Shown here in pieces: positions 8,809 through 16,734 of a stretch of DNA of 64,000 nt. The position numbers and the translations under genes were made by a program. The first letter of the stretch is position 1, and the number at the start of each line of letters is the position of its first letter. A model generated the notes under the pieces. It saw only the letters and a list, made by a program, of their open reading frames with translations. It made no database searches and was not told the origin of the DNA. This DNA comes from Anaerolineales bacterium (lineage in GTDB: Bacteria > Chloroflexota > Anaerolineae > Anaerolineales > UBA11579): contig CP075526.1 in NCBI GenBank assembly GCA_025808555.1, positions 1,380,712-1,444,711 on the forward strand, read 5' to 3'.

Positions 8809-9912
8809 CTAGATTACGAATTCGCCATTCTTGTAGAAGACCTCACCATCAACCAGAATTTCAGAATCCTGGCGCAGGTCGCAGATCATGTCCCAGTGGA
8901 TGGCGCTGGTGTTCTTGCTGCCAGTTTCCGGATAGCCGAGGCCCAGCGCCATATGGAACGAGCCGCCTATCTTTTCATCGAGCAGAATGTGGCCTGTGAA
9001 GCGGTCAATATCGGTATTGAGGCCAATGGCAAATTCGCCTACATAGCTGGCACCCTCGTCTGTAGCGAGCATTTGCCTTAGGTAAGCTTCCTGCGTGCGG
9101 GCGGTGGCGCTGACTACCTTGCCTTCATTGAACTTCAGCTCAATGTCTTCGACCACTACGCCATCTTCAATGGCGGGGTAGGTGTAGCGCACCCAGCCGT
9201 TCAGGGAATTCTCCACCGGGCCGGTGTAGATCTCTCCATCGGGCATGTTGTAAATACCGTGCGAATTCTTCCACTTGCGGTCTTTTACGGAAAGAGTCAG
9301 GTCCACATTGGGCCCGCGCAGCTGAATGCGGTCGTGCCCGGTGAGCGCGTCAATGTAGCGCTGCTGTTCCTGCTTGATCTTTAACCAATGGGCCACGGGG
9401 TCGGCTTCGTGGGCATGAACAGAGCGGAAGATGAAATCAGAGTATTCGGTCAAGCTCATTCCCGCCTGCATGGCGTAGCCTTGGGTGGGGAAGATGCTGG
9501 TCACCCACTTGAACTGGCCGGCGGCGGAGCGCTCGAACTGGTTCTTGAGGCTGGCGGAAAAGGCCGAGGCAGCGGCAGACTGCATTTGCGGGTCTACGCT
9601 GCTGAGGGCCTTGGTGTTGGCTTCTGACCATAGGCGGATACGAGCTTCGAAATCACGGTAGGCGAGGGCGGTGAACTCATTCTCCATGCGGGCGAGTTCC
9701 GGCGTGGCCAGGCTGAGGAAGAGGGCGCGCTGCTCGGGGAACTCCATTTGAAGATGTGGGCGGCCGCCACGCTCCACCACGCGTTTGAAGACCTCAACCA
9801 CCAGTGGCATGGCCTCGGTGGTGGTTTCGATGATGACACGGTCACCCGGCTGAATGTTGGTGGAATAGTCAACCAGGATGCGGGCGAAATTTTCAATGCG
9901 CGGGTCTGCCAA
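8809..9912 (-). CDS. Aminopeptidase, M29 (thermophilic AmpS/AmpT) family
   Basis: A 367-residue metallopeptidase that removes N-terminal amino acids in the cytoplasm. Family features are the N-terminal ARILVDYSTNIQPGDRVIIE segment, and in the C-terminal half the metal/catalytic region: EGKVVSA, VGEFAIGLN, then HMALGLGYPETG and SAIHWDMI, containing the conserved Glu, His, Tyr and His-x-Asp residues. The frame is open far upstream, but that part is antisense to the next gene; the TTG at 9912 is preceded by ctggagg at proper spacing and by a TATAAT box, and gives a protein of family length (LADPRIENFARI). The plus-strand neighbour at 10012 is divergent. Confidence 0.9.
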   Translation of the reverse strand: MADPRIENFARILVDYSTNIQPGDRVIIETTTEAMPLVVEVFKRVVERGGRPHLQMEFPEQRALFLSLATPELARMENEFTALAYRDFEARIRLWSEANTKALSSVDPQMQSAAASAFSASLKNQFERSAAGQFKWVTSIFPTQGYAMQAGMSLTEYSDFIFRSVHAHEADPVAHWLKIKQEQQRYIDALTGHDRIQLRGPNVDLTLSVKDRKWKNSHGIYNMPDGEIYTGPVENSLNGWVRYTYPAIEDGVVVEDIELKFNEGKVVSATARTQEAYLRQMLATDEGASYVGEFAIGLNTDIDRFTGHILLDEKIGGSFHMALGLGYPETGSKNTSAIHWDMICDLRQDSEILVDGEVFYKNGEFVI

Positions 9913-9934
9913 GGGATCCTCCAGGAAGAATCGG

Positions 9935-9940
9935 ATTATA
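9935..9940 (-). promoter_or_regulatory. -10 box (TATAAT on minus strand) for the M29 peptidase
   Basis: A perfect TATAAT on the minus strand 22 bases upstream of the TTG start at 9912, with GGAGG in between. It supports the short start for the peptidase. Confidence 0.55.
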
Positions 9941-9975
9941 CGCCCCTGCCAACAGCGAGCTAAAAGTGCGGATGG

Positions 9976-9981
9976 TAGAAT
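9976..9981 (+). promoter_or_regulatory. Candidate -10 box (tagaat) for the bi-domain dehydrogenase
   Basis: tagaat lies 30 bases upstream of the ATG at 10012, in the short divergent spacer shared with the M29 peptidase promoter. Confidence 0.4.
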
Positions 9982-10011
9982 GCCTAATTCCACTGTAAAA
10001 GTGTCTATCCA

Positions 10012-12153
10012 ATGAAACAACTCCTGCAAAACATGCGGGCGCGAAGCCCACACCTGGCGGATGTGCCTGTGCCAACCCCGCAGCCTGGCTTTGTGCTGGT
10101 GCGTAATGCCGCGTCGCTGGTTTCGGCGGGTACGGAGCGTATGGTGGTGGAATTTGCCGGCGCTTCGCTGCTGGGCAAGGCGCGCTCTCGGCCGGACCTG
10201 GTGCGCCAGACATTGGATAGAGCGCGCCGTGAGGGTCTGGCCAGCACGGCGCAAGCCGCGCTGGGCAGGTTGAGCGAGCCGATGGCCCTGGGCTATTCCA
10301 GCGCTGGAGTAGTGGTTGAGCTGGGTGAGGGAACGCAGGGGTTCCGCGCAGGTCAACGGGTGGCGTGCGCGGGCGGAAACTATGCCGTGCATGCAGAGTA
10401 TGTGAGCGTACCGCGTAACCTGGTAGCGGTGCTGCCTGGCAAGGTGGGTTTTGAGGAAGCTGCATTCACCACGCTGGGCGCGATCGCCCTGCACGGTTTT
10501 CGATTAGCGAATGTGCAGTTGGGCGAGCGGGTGGCGGTGATCGGCATGGGTTTGCTGGGCCAGCTGGCGGCAAGCATTGCTGCGGCAGCCGGTTGCCGGG
10601 TGCTGGGGATCGATATTGACGCCAAGCGCGTGGCGCTGGCCACGGCCCGCGGCCTCCAGGCGATGGTGCGCAAGGAAGCCGCGGAGCGCAGCGCGGCGTT
10701 AACCCGCGGGCAGGGTTTTGATGCGGTACTGATCTGCGCTGATACGGAGTCGAACGACCCCGTGGAGCTGGCCGGCGAGATCGCCCGCGACCGCGCCACC
10801 GTGGTGGCCGTGGGCGCAGTGGGAATGAACGTGCCGCGGCGCAGCTATTTTGGCAAAGAGCTTAACTTCATCGTCTCGCGCTCGTATGGCCCGGGCCGCT
10901 ATGACCCTGACTATGAAGAAGGTGGCCGTGATTACCCGATTGGCTATGTACGCTGGACTGAGGGCCGCAATCTGCAAGCCTTTGTGGACCTGATGGCAGC
11001 CGGCAAGGTCGATGTGAGCCAACTGATCAGCCACCGCTTCCCGATTGCCAATGCTCCCAAAGCCTATGAACTTATTCAGAGTGACAAGCCCTTTTTGGGC
11101 GTGCTGATCACGTACCCGGGCTCGGCCGTCAAGCCCAGTAAGGCCAGCCGGCGGGTTAATTTCGAAACCAAGCCGCTGAGCAAGGACAAGATCGGTTTGG
11201 GCGTGCTGGGAGCGGGCAACTATGCGCGCAACACGCTGCTGCCGGCGGTGCGCCCGCTGCGCAATTTGGAGCTGATCGGGATTACTTCGGCCAGTGGGCG
11301 GCCAGCGGCCGATCTTGGCAAGCGCTTCGGTTTCCGCTACGCATCCAGCGACGAGGCGCAGATACTGACTGACCGCAATGTGGACGCAGTCGCCATCCTG
11401 ACGCGGCACCACTTGCACGCCAGCCAGACGCTGGCGGCGCTCAAGGCCGGTAAGCATGTGTTCTGCGAGAAGCCGCTGGCGCTGAATGAAAAGGAATTGG
11501 CGGCGGTGGAGCGCCAAGTGGCCAAGGCTGGTAGCCCGCTGCTGATGGGCGGTTTCAATCGCCGCTTCTCGCCAATGGGCCAGGACCTCAAGCAGTTCCT
11601 GGCCCGCCGCAGCCAGCCGCTGGCGGCCAACTTCCGCGTCAACGCCGGCACGCTGCCACCATACCACTGGCTGCATGACCCGGCGCGCGGCGGCGGGCGC
11701 ATTGTGGGCGAGGCGTGCCACTTTATTGATTTCTTGATCTATTTGGTGGGGCAGGCGCCCAGTGCGGTGTATGCCGAGGCGCTGCCTGACGATGAACGCT
11801 ACAAGCAGGACAATGTGCAGATCACGCTACGCTTTGCCGAAGGTTCGCTGGGGACGGTGACGTATTTGGCGAATGGCGACCGCTCGCTGTCCAAGGAGCG
11901 TTTGGAGCTGTTCTGCGGCGGCAAGGTGGCCGTTCTGCATGACTTCCGCCAGTTGGACCTGACCGAAGACGGGCAGACCACGACGCGGCGCGGCAAGCAG
12001 GACAAGGGCCACCGGGCGGGCGTGGCCGCCTTTTTGGCAGCGGTGCAGGCCGGCGGCCCGGCGCCGATCGCCTACGAGGAGCTGTTTGGCGGGGCGCGGG
12101 CAGCGTTTGGCGCGCTGCAGTCGTTGGAGACTGGCAAGCAGGTCGAGTTTTAG
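10012..12153 (+). CDS. Fused zinc-type alcohol dehydrogenase (MDR) / Gfo-Idh-MocA oxidoreductase
   Basis: A 713-residue two-domain enzyme. Residues ~1-365 form a medium-chain dehydrogenase: a GroES-like part (SAGTERMVVEFAGASLLGKA, ALGYSSAGVVVELGEG) and a Rossmann fold (VAVIGMGLLGQLAASIAAAAG). Residues ~395-713 are a Gfo/Idh/MocA oxidoreductase, with a second Rossmann motif GVLGAGNYARNTLLPA and the diagnostic HVFCEKPLAL. Such fusions are known from surface-polysaccharide and sugar clusters, where they are annotated bi-domain oxidoreductases without a settled substrate. No glycosyltransferase cluster is adjacent here, so the substrate (probably a sugar or polyol) is unassigned. The gene stands alone, with a likely terminator downstream at copy 2 of the dispersed repeat. 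Confidence 0.88.
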   Translation: MKQLLQNMRARSPHLADVPVPTPQPGFVLVRNAASLVSAGTERMVVEFAGASLLGKARSRPDLVRQTLDRARREGLASTAQAALGRLSEPMALGYSSAGVVVELGEGTQGFRAGQRVACAGGNYAVHAEYVSVPRNLVAVLPGKVGFEEAAFTTLGAIALHGFRLANVQLGERVAVIGMGLLGQLAASIAAAAGCRVLGIDIDAKRVALATARGLQAMVRKEAAERSAALTRGQGFDAVLICADTESNDPVELAGEIARDRATVVAVGAVGMNVPRRSYFGKELNFIVSRSYGPGRYDPDYEEGGRDYPIGYVRWTEGRNLQAFVDLMAAGKVDVSQLISHRFPIANAPKAYELIQSDKPFLGVLITYPGSAVKPSKASRRVNFETKPLSKDKIGLGVLGAGNYARNTLLPAVRPLRNLELIGITSASGRPAADLGKRFGFRYASSDEAQILTDRNVDAVAILTRHHLHASQTLAALKAGKHVFCEKPLALNEKELAAVERQVAKAGSPLLMGGFNRRFSPMGQDLKQFLARRSQPLAANFRVNAGTLPPYHWLHDPARGGGRIVGEACHFIDFLIYLVGQAPSAVYAEALPDDERYKQDNVQITLRFAEGSLGTVTYLANGDRSLSKERLELFCGGKVAVLHDFRQLDLTEDGQTTTRRGKQDKGHRAGVAAFLAAVQAGGPAPIAYEELFGGARAAFGALQSLETGKQVEF

Positions 12154-12184
12154 GCTAAAGCTGATCTTACGAAGTTGACTTGGA

Positions 12185-12235
12185 GATTGCTTCGTCGTTC
12201 AGCGGCAACGCCGCTTCCCGTCCTCGCAATGACGG
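12185..12235. repeat. Dispersed palindromic repeat, copy 2
   Basis: Same ends as copy 1: gattgcttcgtc (12185-12196) and tcctcgcaatgacgg (12221-12235). The core differs: a 6-bp hairpin agcggc/gccgct (12201-12206, 12210-12215). A T-run (12239-12244) follows immediately, so this copy may serve as the terminator of the dehydrogenase gene. Confidence 0.75.
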
Positions 12236-12290
12236 ATATTTTTTGTTACTCACACCCCTCTACTTTGTGAAATTTGACACCTTTTAACCC

Positions 12291-12318
12291 TTGTGATAAA
12301 CTGAACTTAACCTACAAT
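12291..12318 (+). promoter_or_regulatory. Promoter of the nuoA-N operon
   Basis: ttgtga (12291-12296) and tacaat (12313-12318) are separated by 16 bases, leaving a leader of roughly 38-40 bases to nuoA. An additional ttgaca at 12274-12279 pairs less well (15 bases to gataaa). Confidence 0.5.
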
Positions 12319-12362
12319 CATCAGAATATTCGCTCTGGTTTACCTTTGTAGGCCAACCAACT

Positions 12363-12719
12363 ATGCTGCAAGACTACCTACCCATCGCAGTATTACTGAT
12401 TATTTCAAGCGGCCTTGCCGTGCTGATCATCATTATCGGCAACATTATTGGTCCGCGCCGCACCAACAGCCGCAAGGCGGCTCCGTACGAATCGGGCATG
12501 CAGTCGATCGGCCCGGGCACTCGCCGTATGCCGGTGCGCTTCTATCTCATCGCGGTACTCTTTATTCTGTTTGATATTGAAGTCGTGTTCTTCCTGCCCT
12601 GGGCGGTCGTGTTCCGCCAACTGGGTGTGTTCGGCTTGATTGAGATGTTTGTGTTCATAGCCATCTTGCTGATCGGCTATGTGTACGCCTGGAAGAAAGG
12701 CGCGCTGGAATGGGACTAG
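12363..12719 (+). CDS. nuoA: NADH-quinone oxidoreductase subunit A
   Basis: Small membrane subunit of respiratory complex I near the quinone site. The 118 residues contain three membrane helices and the family signature in the first loop ([33 protein letters not shown], cited here as two adjoining blocks: [10 protein letters not shown] and [15 protein letters not shown]). It opens a 14-gene operon in the usual nuoA-N order. nuoB begins 10 bases before its end, so the two are translationally coupled. ATG at 12363 gives the standard length. Confidence 0.97.
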   Translation: MLQDYLPIAVLLIISSGLAVLIIIIGNIIGPRRTNSRKAAPYESGMQSIGPGTRRMPVRFYLIAVLFILFDIEVVFFLPWAVVFRQLGVFGLIEMFVFIAILLIGYVYAWKKGALEWD

Positions 12720-13192
12720 AGCAAAAACTCGGCAATATGGGCATCGTCACCACCACGTTGGAGCAGGTGGTGAACTGGAGTCGCACGCGCGCCATGTGGC
12801 CGATGCTGTTTGGCCTGGCTTGCTGCGCCATCGAAATGATGGCCTCGCAAGGCGCCGACTACGACGCCAGCCGCTTTGGTATGGAATTGATGCGCGCCTC
12901 ACCCCGCCAGGCTGACCTGATGATCGTGGCCGGCCGGGTAAGCCGTAAGATGGCCCCGGTGTTGCGCCGCCTGTATGACCAGATGCCTTCGCCCAAGTGG
13001 GTCGTCTCCATGGGAGACTGCGCCTCCTGCGGCGGTGTGTTCAACAACTACGCCATCGTCCAGGGTGTGGACGAGATCGTGCCGGTGGATGTGTATGTGG
13101 CCGGCTGCCCGCCGCGCCCTGAGGCGCTGATCCACGGCATCATGACCCTGCACGAGAAGATCAAGGGCGAAACGTTCAAGGACTGGGCGTAA
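12710..13192 (+). CDS. nuoB: NADH-quinone oxidoreductase subunit B
   Basis: Peripheral-arm subunit that carries the terminal iron-sulfur cluster N2, the electron donor to quinone. The four cluster cysteines are in the tandem pair [11 protein letters not shown], in GDCASCGG and in [11 protein letters not shown]. The 160-residue length is normal. It overlaps nuoA by 10 bases and is followed after one base by nuoC. Confidence 0.97.
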   Translation: MGLEQKLGNMGIVTTTLEQVVNWSRTRAMWPMLFGLACCAIEMMASQGADYDASRFGMELMRASPRQADLMIVAGRVSRKMAPVLRRLYDQMPSPKWVVSMGDCASCGGVFNNYAIVQGVDEIVPVDVYVAGCPPRPEALIHGIMTLHEKIKGETFKDWA

Positions 13193-13193
13193 G

Positions 13194-13706
13194 ATGAAAC
13201 CCGAACTGCAACCCGTGCTGGATGCGCTGCAAAGCGCATTTGGCGCGCATATCAGCGAGTTCCGCGAGCAGGTTAAGGCCACAATTGCGGCGGAACACAT
13301 TGTGGAAGCGGCGCGCACCCTGCGGAATGCGCATGGCTTCAACATGCTGGCTGGTCTGAGCGCAGTCGATTACTGGCCGGAGCGCAAACCGCGCTTCCAT
13401 GCCGTGTATGAGTTCAAGAACATTGCGCAGAAGCTGCGCCTGGAAGTGCGCGTGCCGCTGGACGGGGATGAGCCGAAGCTGCCCACGCTGACTGAAGTCT
13501 TCCCCAACGCCAACTGGCACGAGCGCGAGCTGTTGGACATGTTTGGCTTTGATATTGTTGGCCACCCTGACCCGCGCCGCATCCTGATGCCGGCTGATTG
13601 GGTAGGCCATCCCCTGCGTAAGGATTACCCGCTGGGGTACGAAGAAGTGCAGTTCAGCTTCAATTTCAAAGAAATTGACCAGCGCAAGCCGCGCCCGCAG
13701 GACTGA
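13194..13706 (+). CDS. nuoC: NADH-quinone oxidoreductase subunit C
   Basis: The 30-kDa-type subunit of the peripheral arm of complex I. The family signature is visible near the C-terminus (NWHERELLDMFGFDIVGHPD, RRILMPADW, HPLRKDYPLG). At 170 residues it is a stand-alone NuoC, not fused to NuoD as in E. coli. It starts one base after the nuoB stop and is followed after 5 bases by nuoD. Confidence 0.97.
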   Translation: MKPELQPVLDALQSAFGAHISEFREQVKATIAAEHIVEAARTLRNAHGFNMLAGLSAVDYWPERKPRFHAVYEFKNIAQKLRLEVRVPLDGDEPKLPTLTEVFPNANWHERELLDMFGFDIVGHPDPRRILMPADWVGHPLRKDYPLGYEEVQFSFNFKEIDQRKPRPQD

Positions 13707-13711
13707 GCCGT

Positions 13712-14944
13712 ATGAGCATTTCACAGCTTGAGATCACCCACGATGAGCTAAAGCACCTCGTTTCCGAGCGTGCTCAAACCGGCGAGACCCTGCTGCTCAA
13801 CATGGGCCCGCAGCACCCCAGCACGCACGGCGTGCTGCGTTTGCTGCTGGAGCTGGACGGCGAGATCGTGGTGAATTGCATCCCCGATATCGGCTTTCTG
13901 CATACCGGCATCGAAAAGAACATGGAAGCCAAGACGTATGAGAAGGCGGAGGTAATGACCGACCGCCTGGACTACCTCAACACCATGGGCAACAATCTTG
14001 CCTACTGCCTGGCCGTTGAGAAGCTGGTGGACCTGGATGTGCCTGAGCGCGCCCAGGCCATCCGCGTGATCTTTGCTGAGTTGCAGCGGATCGCCTCGCA
14101 CCTGGTGTGGCTGGGCACGCATGCGCTGGACCTGGCGGCCATGTCCATGTTCTTCTATTGTCTGAACCAGCGCGAGCGCATTCTGGACATTATGGAGATG
14201 TGCGCCGGCCAGCGCATGATGACGACCTATTTCCGCCCCGGTGGTTTGTGGCGGGATGTGCCGGCTGAGTTTGTGCCGGCGGTACGCGCTTTCATTGACA
14301 GCTTCCCGGCCGAAGTAGACCTGTATGAAGGTTTGTTGGACAAGAACCCCATCTTCCTGGATCGCACGAAGGGGATCGGCATCTATACTGGCGAAGAAGG
14401 TATTGCCTGGGGCATCACCGGCCCTTCGCTGCGCGGCTCGGGCGTTGCTTATGACCTGCGCAAGGAAGAGCCGTACAGCGGCTACGAGCAATATGACTTT
14501 GAGGTGTGCACCGAAGCTGAGGGCGATGTGTATGCGCGCTACCGCGTGCGCATGCGTGAGTTCCATGAGTCTCTGAAGATCATTCGCCAGGCGCTGGACA
14601 AATTGCCCAGCGGCCCGGTGCGCAGCAACAACCGCAAGTTTGTGCCCCCGCCGCGTGCTGAGCTGGGCGAGAGCATGGAAGCTGTGATCCATCACTTCAA
14701 GTTGTGGACGGAAGGCTTCCCTGCGCCCAAGAACTCGATCTATCTGCCGGTGGAATCGCCGCGTGGCGAGCTGGGCGTGTTGTTGGAGGGCGACGGCGGC
14801 CCCAAGCCATACCGCTGCCACTGGCGCACTCCTTCTTTTGTAAACTTGCAGATCCTGCCCAAGATCTCTCAGGGCTGCTATGTGGCAGACCTGGTGGCGA
14901 TCATTGGCAGCATTGACATCGTACTTGGAGATACTGACCGGTGA
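13712..14944 (+). CDS. nuoD: NADH-quinone oxidoreductase subunit D
   Basis: The 49-kDa subunit forming the quinone-binding pocket with NuoB. The 410-residue protein shows NMGPQHPSTHGVLRLLLELDGE (first 20: NMGPQHPSTHGVLRLLLELD), GFLHTGIEKNME, and the C-terminal segment SPRGELGVLLEGDGG and LADVVAIIGS-like DLVAIIGSIDIVLGDTDR, all typical of the family. The GTG start of nuoE overlaps its stop codon by four bases. Confidence 0.97.
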   Translation: MSISQLEITHDELKHLVSERAQTGETLLLNMGPQHPSTHGVLRLLLELDGEIVVNCIPDIGFLHTGIEKNMEAKTYEKAEVMTDRLDYLNTMGNNLAYCLAVEKLVDLDVPERAQAIRVIFAELQRIASHLVWLGTHALDLAAMSMFFYCLNQRERILDIMEMCAGQRMMTTYFRPGGLWRDVPAEFVPAVRAFIDSFPAEVDLYEGLLDKNPIFLDRTKGIGIYTGEEGIAWGITGPSLRGSGVAYDLRKEEPYSGYEQYDFEVCTEAEGDVYARYRVRMREFHESLKIIRQALDKLPSGPVRSNNRKFVPPPRAELGESMEAVIHHFKLWTEGFPAPKNSIYLPVESPRGELGVLLEGDGGPKPYRCHWRTPSFVNLQILPKISQGCYVADLVAIIGSIDIVLGDTDR

Positions 14945-15441
14945 ACCCGCTGCGTGAGCGTTACGGCCAGGAGATCGACGACATCCTGGCAAAGTATCCG
15001 CAGGAGCAGAAGCGCTCGGCGGTGATGCCCTTGCTGTATGTGGCCCAGCGTGAGCACGGCTACGTGACGCGTGAGCATCTGGACCAGATCGGCGAAGTGC
15101 TCTCGATCGCTCCTACGGAAGTGGCCTCGATCGTTGGCTTTTACACTCTGTATCATGACACGCCGGGCGGCAAGTATCGCCTGCAGGTGTGCAATGACCT
15201 GCCGTGTGCCCTGCGTGGCGCTGACCAGTTCCTGGAAGGCGTGTGCGAGCACTTGAACGTGCGCCCCGGTGAAACTACTGAGGATGGCGTGGTGACTGTG
15301 GAAGCGGTGATGTGCCTGGCGGCGTGCGACAAGGCGCCAATGTTCCAGGTGCAGAGCCGTGAGGGCATCAGCTATCACGAGAACCAGACCGTGCAGAGCA
15401 CGGTCGCCCTGGTGGACGGCTGGCGCAAGGAGGAGATGTAA
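14941..15441 (+). CDS. nuoE: NADH-quinone oxidoreductase subunit E (24 kDa, 2Fe-2S)
   Basis: Carries the N1a [2Fe-2S] cluster next to the NADH-oxidising NuoF. The four ligand cysteines lie in QVCNDLPCALRGA and VMCLAACDKAP, and the N-terminal helical part (YPQEQKRSAVMPLLYVAQRE) is typical. The start is GTG, overlapping the nuoD stop; length is 166 residues. The TAATG junction couples it to nuoF. Confidence 0.96.
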   Translation: MNPLRERYGQEIDDILAKYPQEQKRSAVMPLLYVAQREHGYVTREHLDQIGEVLSIAPTEVASIVGFYTLYHDTPGGKYRLQVCNDLPCALRGADQFLEGVCEHLNVRPGETTEDGVVTVEAVMCLAACDKAPMFQVQSREGISYHENQTVQSTVALVDGWRKEEM

Positions 15442-16733
15442 TGAACGAGATCCTTCTGCGCCACCGCGATATTAAGGATATTGGCCAGCTTTCGGTGTAC
15501 CGCGAGCATGAAGGCTTCGACGCGTTCAAACGCGCCGTTACTGGCATGAAGCCGGACGAAGTGACCGAGATGGTCAAAGCCTCCGGCCTGCGCGGCCGCG
15601 GCGGAGCGGGTTTCTCCACTGGGATGAAGTGGTCCTTCATTGATAAGAATGCCTGGCCGCACTATGTAGTCGTCAATGCGGACGAGTCAGAGCCCGGTAC
15701 TTTCAAAGACCGCGAGATCATGGAAAGCAACCCGTTCCAGTTCCTGGAAGGGGTGATGCTGTGTGCCTACGCAGTGGGCGCACACACTGCGTACATTTAT
15801 CTGCGCGGCGAGTTCTGGGAGCTGGCCGCGTATTTGGATGCGTGCATCGCCGAACTGGAGAAAGAAGGCCTGCTGGGTGATGGCCTGTTTGGCGGCGAAT
15901 ATAGCCTGCGCATTCATACCCATTTGGGTGCGGGCGCGTATATCTGCGGTGAAGAGACCGCGCTGCTCGAATCGCTGGAAGGCAAGCTGGGCCAGCCGCG
16001 TCTGCGCCCGCCGTTCCCGCCCAGTTTTGGTTTGTACGGAAAGCCGACCATCGTCAACAACGTGGAGACGCTGGCGAATGTGCCCTTGATCGTGCAGAAG
16101 GGCGTGGATTGGTTCCGCGGTTTTGGCACCGAGAAGAGCCCGGGTACCAAGGTTTTCAGTCTGTCAGGCAACGTGGTCAAGCCGGGCAACTATGAGCTGC
16201 CGCTGGGCACCACGTTCCGCGAGCTGATCTATACGCATGGCGGCGGTATCACCGATGGCCGCGCCATCAAAGCCATCATGCCGGCCGGCGCATCGTCCTC
16301 ACTGATCGTGGCGGATGACAAGGCGCTGGATACGCCGATGGACTACGAGAGCGTGCCGAGTGTTGGCGCCATGTTGGGCTCAGCCTCCATCATTGTGGTG
16401 GACGAGAGCGTGAGCATGGACTGGCTGATCAACAAGACCATGCACTTCTTCCAGCACGAGTCGTGCGGCAAGTGCACCCCGTGCCGCGAAGGCACGTATT
16501 GGATGCGCCACCTGACCGAACGCATCCACCATAATCAGGCCACCTGGGATGATGTAATTCTGCTGCAGGATGTTGCCAGTAACGTGAAGGGCAAGTGCCT
16601 GTGCGCGCTGGGCGACTTCTCCACTGAAGCGGTGATCTCGAGCATTACGCGTTTCCGTGGTGATTTTGAGACCAAAGTAGGGATGCCGATAAGCGCTCCG
16701 GCGGATGCTGAACTGAAAGAAGTGAGCAACTAA
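15441..16733 (+). CDS. nuoF: NADH-quinone oxidoreductase subunit F (NADH-binding)
   Basis: Binds NADH and FMN and holds cluster N3. The 430-residue protein contains the nucleotide/flavin signature GLRGRGGAGFSTGMKW, NADESEPGTFKDRE, GAGAYICGEETALLESLEG, and the [4Fe-4S] ligand motif ESCGKCTPCREGT with a further Cys in KGKCLCALGD. Its start shares a base with the nuoE stop. Confidence 0.97.
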   Translation: MNEILLRHRDIKDIGQLSVYREHEGFDAFKRAVTGMKPDEVTEMVKASGLRGRGGAGFSTGMKWSFIDKNAWPHYVVVNADESEPGTFKDREIMESNPFQFLEGVMLCAYAVGAHTAYIYLRGEFWELAAYLDACIAELEKEGLLGDGLFGGEYSLRIHTHLGAGAYICGEETALLESLEGKLGQPRLRPPFPPSFGLYGKPTIVNNVETLANVPLIVQKGVDWFRGFGTEKSPGTKVFSLSGNVVKPGNYELPLGTTFRELIYTHGGGITDGRAIKAIMPAGASSSLIVADDKALDTPMDYESVPSVGAMLGSASIIVVDESVSMDWLINKTMHFFQHESCGKCTPCREGTYWMRHLTERIHHNQATWDDVILLQDVASNVKGKCLCALGDFSTEAVISSITRFRGDFETKVGMPISAPADAELKEVSN

Positions 16734-16734
16734 G

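Noticed and set aside
9913-10494. A long N-terminal extension of the M29 aminopeptidase frame
   Set aside because: It is antisense to the divergent dehydrogenase gene, has no family resemblance, and a TTG with good ribosome binding site and -10 box gives the normal protein length.
13748-14992. A 414-codon open frame antisense to nuoD
   Set aside because: Low-complexity His/Gln/Leu-rich translation typical of antisense GC-rich frames; nuoD on the other strand is certain.
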